A stretch of DNA of 46,180 nucleotides from Microcaldota archaeon (GTDB lineage: Archaea > Micrarchaeota > Micrarchaeia > Micrarchaeales > CABMGC01): contig JAJYWY010000017.1 of the NCBI GenBank assembly GCA_021791245.1, positions 1 through 46,180 on the forward strand, read 5' to 3'. Positions 10,201-18,533 of the stretch are shown one piece after another (the stretch's first letter is position 1; the number at the start of each line of letters is the position of its first letter). The notes under the pieces were generated by a model, which did not search any database, was not told the DNA's origin, and was given only the letters and a program-made list of their open reading frames with translations. The translations under genes were made by a program, and so were the position numbers.

Positions 10201-11202
10201 TTATTCTTCGCTATAAATTATCTTAGCACCTTCGCTTGAAAAATCGAAAGGCTCATATCTTAGCCCGGGCAGCGCCTTGATTATCTTTTCGTGGCATTCG
10301 GGAGCTGCAAAGAACATTATGAACCCCCTGCTTCCTGCGCCCATTACCTTTCCTCCCTCCGCCCCGGCATCCAGGCCTATCTTGTAATAATCATCGATTA
10401 TTGGATTATCCAGGCCATGCGTTATCTTCTTCAATAGCCAATTCTCATGCAGGTATCTTCCGGTATTTTGCCATATATTATTTGAAAGGTCATCTAGCAT
10501 CTTATATCCAAGGTCGACCATCTTCCTGTATACTCCTGCATTTTCGTCAACGCTTTCTCCCATCTTTCCGTGGATTCCGGCATTTGGCTTCTCTATGCCT
10601 GTGTAAAGCAGCAGCAAATGGCTTTTCAGTTCATCTAGGCTTTTGCTATCCATATTTATTGCAGTATTATCTACGCTACCATCCTTATTGAACTGGAGGA
10701 ATTGGAATCCCCCCAATGCTGCCATATATTGGTCTTGCCTTCCTCCCTGCTCCTTTAGTATCTCCCTCTCGATCTTTATGGACTCCTCGGCAAGATCCTT
10801 TTGGGAAACCTCCTCTCCTTTCCATTCATGCAAAGTCTTTAAGAGGGCTACGGCAAAGCTGCTGCTTGCTCCAAGCCCTGTGCCGTTGGCAGGCACATCC
10901 GCGTCTGTATGTATCTCCACCCCTTTCCTTATATCTAGCATCCTTAGCGCTTCCCTTATTGAAGGGTGCTTTATGTCGTCTACAGAATCGGCTATCTCTA
11001 TCTTTGAATATGAAAGCTTTATCGTTTGCTCAAAATTTTTGTGAATGCTGATATACACGTACTTGTTTATCGATGCGGCTATGGATACCCCTGGGCCGTA
11101 TCTTCTATAATATTCTGGTATGTCTGTTCCGCCCCCTACAAAAGTTATCCTCAGCGGAGCCCTTGATAATACCATCTTCTTTGCCATTTGCTCAACAATC
11201 AA
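10201..11202 (-). CDS. GHMP kinase, HddA-like (heptose-7-phosphate kinase family)
   Basis: SRAPLRITFVGGGTDIPEYY, GTGLGASSSFAVALL, EQGGRQDQYMAALGG. Confidence 0.85.
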   Translation of the reverse strand: MIVEQMAKKMVLSRAPLRITFVGGGTDIPEYYRRYGPGVSIAASINKYVYISIHKNFEQTIKLSYSKIEIADSVDDIKHPSIREALRMLDIRKGVEIHTDADVPANGTGLGASSSFAVALLKTLHEWKGEEVSQKDLAEESIKIEREILKEQGGRQDQYMAALGGFQFLQFNKDGSVDNTAINMDSKSLDELKSHLLLLYTGIEKPNAGIHGKMGESVDENAGVYRKMVDLGYKMLDDLSNNIWQNTGRYLHENWLLKKITHGLDNPIIDDYYKIGLDAGAEGGKVMGAGSRGFIMFFAAPECHEKIIKALPGLRYEPFDFSSEGAKIIYSEE

Positions 11203-11210
11203 CAGGTAAA

Positions 11211-11738
11211 CTACGTACCATTTATTACCTCTAAAACCTTATAAAAATCTTGTGCAAAATAATCCCCATTTTCATCTCCTTTCCTCCTTATTCTTATTCC
11301 CCTGATTCCAAAGTTCCTTGCCATAACCATGTCTTTGTCGTCATCTCCTATGACGAAAGAGTGCTCGCGGTCTATGCTGAAGCTGCTGAAGGCGAGGCTA
11401 AGCAGCTTTGTATTCGGTTTCCTGCATTCGCACTTGTCTTCCGGCTTGTGTATGCAGCAGAATATCGCATCCACCCTGCCTCCCCTTCCCTCTATCTCCA
11501 CCTTTACTTTGTTGTTCACTTCGTCAAGCTGAGCCATGGTTATGATGCCCTTGCCTACTCCCGACTGGTTTGTGATTATTATTATATAGTACTTTTTGGA
11601 GAGCTCCTCCAGCGGCACAAATATGTCATCATACATTATTGTTTTCTCGCTGCTGTTGCAGTATGGGCAATCTACGTTGAGCGTACCGTCCCTATCAAGG
11701 AATAATGCAGGTTTCACTGATTCACCTAATCTCGACAA
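11211..11738 (-). CDS. HAD-family phosphatase, GmhB-like (heptose bisphosphatase / histidinol-phosphatase family)
   Basis: ALFLDRDGTLN, ITNQSGVGKG, CIHKPEDKCECRKPNTKLL, FVIGDDDKDMVMARN. Confidence 0.88.
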   Translation of the reverse strand: MSRLGESVKPALFLDRDGTLNVDCPYCNSSEKTIMYDDIFVPLEELSKKYYIIIITNQSGVGKGIITMAQLDEVNNKVKVEIEGRGGRVDAIFCCIHKPEDKCECRKPNTKLLSLAFSSFSIDREHSFVIGDDDKDMVMARNFGIRGIRIRRKGDENGDYFAQDFYKVLEVINGT

Positions 11739-11815
11739 TGAAGCACACTTTCACTGTAAAAGCAGGTCACGCAAAAAACACCATTTAGCTATTGCCACTG
11801 CCTATTGAATCAAGG

Positions 11816-12757
11816 CTATATGATATACATATCTCTGTTCTCGTATTGCGGAGAAGTTACACAAAGTACCCTCAATAACTCGGTCTCGCTTAAATTCTGA
11901 AGTGAATGCATATTTCCTTTAGGCACATATACCACTGATCCTTGTCTAACATCGTATTCTGAATTGCCTATGCATACTCTTCCTACTCCATTAAGCACGT
12001 AATATATCTCATCGCTCTCCTTGTGAGAATGGATTGCTGCTTTCCTTCCTGCAGAAAGAATGCCAAGCACAAGCGAGAATCCAAGGTCATTCATTACAGG
12101 GTATTTCTTTCCGAATATACTAATCTCTTTTTCCCGCACCAATTCATATGCTTCTGTGCCATCAATTGTATTTAAACTTGAAGACTTATCCAGTTCAGGG
12201 TTATGATGAGTTGCACTTAAACTTAAAGACTCATCCCGTTCAGGGCCTCCATACTTGTAGAATGTCAAAGGGTATTTTTCATTTTTGGAATTAGTACCTC
12301 CTTCAGCAAATGTAAAATAACTGGGTACTCTATTCCGGTAAGTATTTTCTACATTTACATCGTTTTTATCAAATGGCGGAGATGCAAAAACCAGATGTGT
12401 TAACTGCTTATTACCCATATAAGTATAATTTTCAAGGAAGTGCACAGTATCTTTAGGAATAACCACGCAAATATCATTTCTAACATCTATGCCCCACAAT
12501 CCTACATGCATGACTCCTTCCCCATTCAGTATAAAATATACTTCATGCGTATTTTGGTGTCTGTGGGGTAAAGAGGCTGCACGCCAGTCCATTGCCACAT
12601 ATGCCATGCTAACCCTTTTTAAAGAAGCTATCTCTTTGAGTGTTTGCTGGCATACATTTTCTGCTGGTTTCAGATCATCAATATTTACAACTCGGTGCAC
12701 GTCTGATTCTATTATAATTGAAGTATCCCAATTTCCAGGTTTTATTTTTTCTTCCAT
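11816..12757 (-). CDS. Two-domain cupin protein
   Basis: Two cupin cores: PHRHQNTHEVYFILNGEGVMHVG..IPKDTVHFLEN and IHSHKESDEIYYVLNGVGRVCIG..VPKGNMHSLQN. Confidence 0.85.
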   Translation of the reverse strand: MEEKIKPGNWDTSIIIESDVHRVVNIDDLKPAENVCQQTLKEIASLKRVSMAYVAMDWRAASLPHRHQNTHEVYFILNGEGVMHVGLWGIDVRNDICVVIPKDTVHFLENYTYMGNKQLTHLVFASPPFDKNDVNVENTYRNRVPSYFTFAEGGTNSKNEKYPLTFYKYGGPERDESLSLSATHHNPELDKSSSLNTIDGTEAYELVREKEISIFGKKYPVMNDLGFSLVLGILSAGRKAAIHSHKESDEIYYVLNGVGRVCIGNSEYDVRQGSVVYVPKGNMHSLQNLSETELLRVLCVTSPQYENRDMYII

Positions 12758-12922
12758 ATGATCATGACATAATATTTAGAATGATATAACAATCTCCACC
12801 CGCTTGCAAGCGGCATGGATTTCCAGAGTGAAACACTTATATAGAATTATGGGGTAATAAGGTATATATAAGGTATATATATCCCACATCCATGAATGAC
12901 GCGGGTTTTCCCGCTTATATTG

Positions 12923-14494
12923 TTAAAGAAGCTTCTGTCCTCTGAATATCTCTTTTTCAATCTTCTTCTCGGCCTTCAACTCCTTCTTCAGCTTTACCAC
13001 TATGTCAAGCATCTTCCCTTCCCGTTTCTGCGACACCCTGAAATAAATTTCATCCTTGGAATTTTCCGTTACCAAGATTACAACCTCTCCATCGTAAAGC
13101 CTTCCTGTTCTTCCCTTCCTCTGTATGTTCCTTATCTCGCTTGCTATTGGCTCGTAGAACACAACAACGTCTACTGTGGGTATGTCAAGGCCTTCTTCGC
13201 CTATGGAACTTGCCACCAGCACGTTGAACGCATTGTTTCTGAAGTCTTCTATCACCTGCTTCTGCTGTATCTGCGTAATCCCTTCTTTCTTCCCAACGAA
13301 TGCCCTTGCGTTAAATCCTCTGTCATTTAGCCTGTCTACCAGCATCTTGATTGTAGACCTGTACTGTGCGAATACTATTGCCTTTTTATGCATCCTTGAT
13401 GCCAGCACATCTACAAGAGAATATACCTTTGGATGCTCCTTTCCTATTTTGATGTAATCCTCTGCGGCATGCTTCGCAGACATTACCGCATCGCTTGCAA
13501 GCAGGCTCGAAAGCGCCTTGCTCTTCGTCTCTCTTTCTTCCAGAGATTTTGTATATTGCAGGAAAGGGTAGAAACCCTCTGTTTCTACAAGGTCGTATGC
13601 GTGTATCAGGTTCAGAAGCTTCACATAGCTCGTTATAGCCGCGAACCTGTAGTTCTTAGCATATAATTTCTTTATGTCATCGCCGATCTTTATCAGCATT
13701 CCTTTAGGCATTGACTCGAAACGCTTGAATGGCATGAGTCCCAATCCCCTTAACTTTCCCATATTGCTTTCTATCTCAGGGCGCAAGTAAGCGCATATCC
13801 TTTCAACTTCTTCATTCTTCTTTACCCCTACAACCTGGAAAGTTTTATGCATCACGTATTTTGCCACGTCTGCGTCGTTGTGCGTCCTTATTTCTATATT
13901 GTTAATGTTCAGCGTATTCAGCAGCTCCTTTATCTTGTCCTTCCTGCTTCCCGGCGATGCTGTAAGCCCTACTATCTGCACATCGTTTAGCACGGATTCG
14001 TTCGCTATATATGTATATGCATACTTTCCCACTGCATGATGGCATTCATCAAAGATTGCAACCCCGAAATTATTTAGGGATAAGAAGTTTTTTTTAAGGT
14101 CATTCATTATTGTCTGAGGCGTTGCAACTATCACTTTTGAGCTATTCTCTATTATTTTCCTCTTTTCCGATGAAGTGCTTCCAGTAAGCAAAACTATGGA
14201 ATCTTCATCCAATCTGAGGAAGCGCCTGAGCGTGGAATAATGCTGTTCGCTTAATGGCTTAGTAGGCGCAAGTATCACTGCCTTTTTTCCTTTTGATATG
14301 ATGTTGGCTATGGTAAATATGGCGATTAATGTCTTGCCAAGCCCGGTCGGAAGGATTACTAGGGTATTCTCTCCATTGAGAAGCGACTTTATTATGTTGA
14401 ACTGGTACTCCCTGAACTCTATGCCTTCAAGATTGACAAAATCTGCGGAAGAGCCCAGAGCGTGCCATCTTTGGTCCTCAGGCATAATATGCAT
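12923..14494 (-). CDS. Hef/Mph1/FANCM-type superfamily 2 DNA helicase lacking a C-terminal ERCC4 nuclease domain
   Basis: LPTGLGKTLIAIFTIA, IFDECHHAVG, GLTASPGS, SIGEEGLDIPTVDVVVFYEP, QRKGRTGR; protein ends about 25 aa after KGRTGRLYDGEVVILVTENSKDEIYFRVSQKREGKM plus a Lys-rich tail. Confidence 0.88.
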   Translation of the reverse strand: MHIMPEDQRWHALGSSADFVNLEGIEFREYQFNIIKSLLNGENTLVILPTGLGKTLIAIFTIANIISKGKKAVILAPTKPLSEQHYSTLRRFLRLDEDSIVLLTGSTSSEKRKIIENSSKVIVATPQTIMNDLKKNFLSLNNFGVAIFDECHHAVGKYAYTYIANESVLNDVQIVGLTASPGSRKDKIKELLNTLNINNIEIRTHNDADVAKYVMHKTFQVVGVKKNEEVERICAYLRPEIESNMGKLRGLGLMPFKRFESMPKGMLIKIGDDIKKLYAKNYRFAAITSYVKLLNLIHAYDLVETEGFYPFLQYTKSLEERETKSKALSSLLASDAVMSAKHAAEDYIKIGKEHPKVYSLVDVLASRMHKKAIVFAQYRSTIKMLVDRLNDRGFNARAFVGKKEGITQIQQKQVIEDFRNNAFNVLVASSIGEEGLDIPTVDVVVFYEPIASEIRNIQRKGRTGRLYDGEVVILVTENSKDEIYFRVSQKREGKMLDIVVKLKKELKAEKKIEKEIFRGQKLL

Positions 14495-14575
14495 TTATCA
14501 GGCGACGCCTATATAATCATAGCGGGAAAATCCGCGGATTTCAATCGTGGAACGGAAGCGAGCAAAAAGGTATAT

Positions 14576-14805
14576 AAGCATGAATGTTGCTAGAATGCCT
14601 AAACAAGGACGAGACAGGGCAGGCCTTGCGAGCAGAGAAGTTTCCAGGGATTGTACTCCTGTTTGCCATGGCCTCTGCCAAAAGGTTTCGAAGGAGACGG
14701 TTTCGTTGACCGATAAAATGCATCCTTTGCCGGATGCAGTAATTGCATGACGCAAAGAAAGCCCGAGCAGATTGCGGATGGGAGGATGCCACACGTACAA
14801 TATCG
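14576..14805 (+). ncRNA. Candidate structured non-coding RNA upstream of tRNA-Phe (class unknown)
   Basis: TATA-like ggtatataagc at about 14567-14577, no conserved ORF, several strong hairpins (e.g. TGCATCC-TTTGCC-GGATGCA; GGCAGGCC..GGCCTCTGCC) and a 3' block repeated at 36888. Confidence 0.4.
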
Positions 14806-14810
14806 CTCGC

Positions 14811-14919
14811 GCCTCAGTAGCTCAGTCCGGGAGAGCGTCCCGCTGAAGGCAGGCTTTTAGAAGAAGCCTGGTTAAAAACGGAAACGGGAAGGTCGTCAGT
14901 TCAAATCTGACCTGAGGCA
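14811..14919 (+). tRNA. tRNA-Phe(GAA) with a 35-nt intron at position 37/38 (14849-14883)
   Basis: Acceptor GCCTCAG/CTGAGGC, D arm GCTC..GAGC, anticodon stem TCCCG/CGGGA, loop CTGAAG^A, T arm GTCAG-TTCAAAT-CTGAC, discriminator A. Intron contains CAGGCTT..AAGCCTG hairpin. Confidence 0.92.
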
Positions 14920-14997
14920 TCTGGTAGCTTAAGATATAGCCTTGGATACTCTTTCTTATAATTATTTTTGCATATCGTAATATCGCTAGATGGTCTT

Positions 14998-17298
14998 ATG
15001 ATAAAATCGCTTGAGCTGACCAATTGGAAGACTCACAAACACACAAAGCTCGAGTTCCAGAAGGGCACAAATATACTGATAGGCAAGATGGGCGCAGGCA
15101 AAAGTTCCGTGCTTGATGCAATCTCATTCTCTCTCTTTGGAACGTTCCCTTCGGCAAAGCACAACAGAGTAAATCTCCAGGGAATAATAAGGAATGTTCC
15201 TGAGCAGGAGAAAGAGGCATACGCCAAACTTGTGTTCACGGCAAACGGCGATGAGTACACTGTAGAGAGAAGGATATACCAGAACAAAAGCGCACAGGCA
15301 ACCCTTAAGAAAAACGGCGATTACCTGCAATCGCAGCCAGACCGCGTGAATGAGGAGATAGCAAAAGCGCTCAAGGTAGATTATGACGTGTTCTCAAGGG
15401 CGGTATATTCCGAGCAGAACCAACTAGACAATTTCCTAAACCTAAGGTCTAGCGAGAGGAAGAAGCAGATGGACGAGCTTTTCGGACTTGACAAATTTGC
15501 AATATCCTCAGATAATGCAACCACTTTGGTCAACAGGATAAAGGATATAATCAAGGAGAAAAAAAGGGAAATAGAAAAATTCAATATAGGCGATATAAAA
15601 GGGCAGTTGGATTTGCTACGCAAAGAAAGGGAAAATTTAAATGATGGCATTACCCTCTCCGAAAAGAAAATAATTGAGATATCTGCAGAGATGAAAGAGG
15701 CGGAAGGGAGGCTCGTTTCCCTAAAAGAACTGAGCAATAAAAAGATGAAGATTGCAAACGAGATAGCCGAATTAAGGAGCAAGATAGATTTTGCTTTGAA
15801 GGACATAAAAAAGATAGAGGGGAAGAAACTTGGCACCCTTGAAGAAACAGAGAGCAAGATGTTAAAAGTATCCGCCATGCTGAAAGATGCAAGAAAAAGG
15901 GAACAGGAGCTTGCCGATAGCGAGAGATCAAAGGGAAAGGAGATAGCCGCACTGGAATCGCAGATCGCCCGTGCAGAAAAGGACATGAAAGAAAGGAGGC
16001 GCATTGAAGAGAAGCTTAATGGAATGCCATTCGATGATATAAGAAAAAAATTGGAAGATGAGACCAATCATATACGCGAACTAGAAACATCGCTGGCATC
16101 ATTAAAGGCGGAAGAATCAGATTTAATTAAGTGGATTGCAGAGCTTGATAAGCATTTTGCAAAATGCCCATTATGCGAAAGGGAGCTGAGCGAGGAGCTT
16201 AAGGCAAGGCTTATCGCAGGAAAAAGGGAGAGGACGGAGGCGGTAAAGGCAGATACAAAAAGGCATGAGGCGGAATTAGAAGGGAAACGCACATATGTAA
16301 AGAAAATTACCGATGATCTTAACGAAATAAAAATTGCAGAGGAGAGGCTCAAGGAATATTCAAGCACTAATGAGATTATAGAGCAGGGCAGAAGAAAACT
16401 TGAATCAGCAAAAAAGGAATTGGAAACCATAGAGAATGAGAGAAGGAAGGCGAGGGAGGATTACGATGCAACGCTGAAGGAAGAGAATTCGCTCAAAATA
16501 GCAAAAGAGGAGCTTTCGAGAAAGGCGATGTATGAGAAGGAGATAGACGCAATGGGGAAAGCCGCAGATGCAAAGGAGAAAGAGCGCTCTTCTATCAATG
16601 TGGACGAAAAGATCCTCGATTCGATGCAACATAAGGTAACCGAGCTGAATTCGAGACATAGCTCCATATTGTCCGAAATATCAGGAATGAAGATGCTTTT
16701 GCTTGAAAAAGACGCGCAGATAGGCGACAAGAGAAGGCAGATAGATGTCATAGAAAAGATGGAACTCGATTTAAGGAAAAAGGAAGATGCTGTAGAAAGC
16801 ATCTCAAAGTTTAAGGAATCATTGGAAGAAACAAAGATAGAGCTTAGGACAATGCTTATTTCCTCTATAAACAACATACTCGAAGAGATATGGCCTGAGA
16901 TATACCCGTATAGGGATTATCCATCGCTGAGGCTGGACGTCTCATCAGATGATTATGTCTTGCAGGTTTTGGTAGGAAAGAATGGCGCGAGATGGGAGAA
17001 GGTAGACGCGACGGCGAGCGGGGGCGAGAGAAGCACAGCGTGCCTGGCGCTGAAGGTTGCATTCAGCCTTGTGCTTGTCCCTAATCTCAAGTGGATAATA
17101 CTCGACGAACCGACCCACAATCTTGACAGGGCCGGAATCAACAAGCTCGTCACTGTATTCAACGAGACTTTGCCAAAGATAATAGACCAGATATTCATAA
17201 TAACGCACGATGACGCACTTAGGGAATCAGCTGCAGCCCAGGTATATGTTCTTGACAGGGACAAGGAATCCGGAGGGGCCACAGTTATTGGCAAATAG
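14998..17298 (+). CDS. rad50: DNA double-strand break repair ATPase Rad50
   Basis: Walker A GKMGAGKSSVLDAISFSLFG, zinc hook CPLCERELSEE, signature SGGERSTACLALKVAFSL, Walker B WIILDEPTHNLD. Confidence 0.95.
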   Translation: MIKSLELTNWKTHKHTKLEFQKGTNILIGKMGAGKSSVLDAISFSLFGTFPSAKHNRVNLQGIIRNVPEQEKEAYAKLVFTANGDEYTVERRIYQNKSAQATLKKNGDYLQSQPDRVNEEIAKALKVDYDVFSRAVYSEQNQLDNFLNLRSSERKKQMDELFGLDKFAISSDNATTLVNRIKDIIKEKKREIEKFNIGDIKGQLDLLRKERENLNDGITLSEKKIIEISAEMKEAEGRLVSLKELSNKKMKIANEIAELRSKIDFALKDIKKIEGKKLGTLEETESKMLKVSAMLKDARKREQELADSERSKGKEIAALESQIARAEKDMKERRRIEEKLNGMPFDDIRKKLEDETNHIRELETSLASLKAEESDLIKWIAELDKHFAKCPLCERELSEELKARLIAGKRERTEAVKADTKRHEAELEGKRTYVKKITDDLNEIKIAEERLKEYSSTNEIIEQGRRKLESAKKELETIENERRKAREDYDATLKEENSLKIAKEELSRKAMYEKEIDAMGKAADAKEKERSSINVDEKILDSMQHKVTELNSRHSSILSEISGMKMLLLEKDAQIGDKRRQIDVIEKMELDLRKKEDAVESISKFKESLEETKIELRTMLISSINNILEEIWPEIYPYRDYPSLRLDVSSDDYVLQVLVGKNGARWEKVDATASGGERSTACLALKVAFSLVLVPNLKWIILDEPTHNLDRAGINKLVTVFNETLPKIIDQIFIITHDDALRESAAAQVYVLDRDKESGGATVIGK

Positions 17299-17333
17299 GC
17301 ATTCTGCAAATCAGCAATTGGGAAAGCAAAATC

Positions 17334-18527
17334 TTACTTGTACCTAAGCAATGCACCGATCCCTTTGAATCCCATAAGAAATTCTTTGCCATATGAGCTT
17401 TCATCAGAAACTAGGGATATTTCCGCGCCGCTGTTTTCTGCCAGGTCTATCAATTCCTCAATTATATCGCGTGTATTTATTATTACCAGGTTGCCTCCGC
17501 ACGAGTGCTTCTGCTCCCTTGCCTTTCCCTGCTCTATTTTCTCGAATGTCTGCCCGTCGTTGTTGCATTTGTATGTAACCATATATGCATCAAGGTCTTT
17601 GTTTATTATTAATGTCGAAGCCTTATTTGCAAGGAGTGCGCCCTTGACATTCTCATATCCATATGTTGCAAGCCCTCCCCTTGCGATTTCCTGTATAAAC
17701 CTTTCAAGAATCTTCCTTTCCTGCAAAGCCTCCTGCTCCTTGAGCAGTTCCGAAGCCTTGTCCAGAAGCTCCTGGAGCCCTGTCTCATCCGTATATCCAT
17801 TGTCAAAGATGCCTATTATCTTTATCTGGTAATTTAGCGTATTCGCTTTCACAAATCCTTCCTTTGCAGGCCCTGGCCCTCCAATTATGAGCCCCTTTAT
17901 TTTAAAGTCATATCTACTGAATAACGTGTTTATTGCATCTCCAACAAGCTTATAATAATCATCTATGCTCTCCTCTATCGCTCTCTCATACCTTGCTGCT
18001 GACTGCCCCCCTTTCCTTACTTTTGCATGAGCCATAGAGGTTATCCTTTTCACTATTTGTATATGCGATCCACGGAGTGATGCAAGCGTAGCCTCCCTTC
18101 CATCCATTACAAGAAGCGCATATATGTCGTTGGTCTCAACCATGTCCACTATAGGGCCTAAAAGGAATGTGGAATCGCACCTGTATATATTGACTTTAAG
18201 CGGCACAGGAGGTTCTATCGAGAATAACTGTATATCCTCCCTACCTGATACGCTCGATATGTTTCCACAGAATATCACTAAGCCGTTTTTCGGGGTTTCC
18301 TTGAAAAGCTTGAGGTACTGCATTATCTTGTCTATTGCACTTAGAACGTTGGTTCTTGTGGTTTTTGACTTTATATTGGATGATTGGCTGTACTCTTCCC
18401 TAAGCTTGTTGGTCTCATCGGATATGGGCATGCCTGCAGGCATGTATACGCTGATTAATTCTGTGCCTGAGCCTTTTATTGACTTAAGCCTCTTTATCTC
18501 CTTCAAAACGCTGTAGTCTGTTTTCAT
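17334..18527 (-). CDS. prf1: Peptide chain release factor aRF1
   Basis: SSNIKSKTTR (NIKS), KVRKGGQSAARYER (GGQ), GGPGPAKEGF. Confidence 0.96.
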   Translation of the reverse strand: MKTDYSVLKEIKRLKSIKGSGTELISVYMPAGMPISDETNKLREEYSQSSNIKSKTTRTNVLSAIDKIMQYLKLFKETPKNGLVIFCGNISSVSGREDIQLFSIEPPVPLKVNIYRCDSTFLLGPIVDMVETNDIYALLVMDGREATLASLRGSHIQIVKRITSMAHAKVRKGGQSAARYERAIEESIDDYYKLVGDAINTLFSRYDFKIKGLIIGGPGPAKEGFVKANTLNYQIKIIGIFDNGYTDETGLQELLDKASELLKEQEALQERKILERFIQEIARGGLATYGYENVKGALLANKASTLIINKDLDAYMVTYKCNNDGQTFEKIEQGKAREQKHSCGGNLVIINTRDIIEELIDLAENSGAEISLVSDESSYGKEFLMGFKGIGALLRYK

Positions 18528-18533
18528 AATTAT

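Noticed and set aside
14498-14800. Small ORFs on both strands upstream of tRNA-Phe (14498-14800, 14541-14792, 14547-14750)
   Set aside because: Overlapping frames in a structured, probably non-coding region; none looks like a conserved protein.
15381-16067. Long antisense ORFs inside rad50, ftsZ, tldD, serS and other core genes
   Set aside because: Low-complexity Ser/Leu/Phe-rich translations typical of antisense frames of coding sequence; the opposite strand carries an unambiguous conserved gene.
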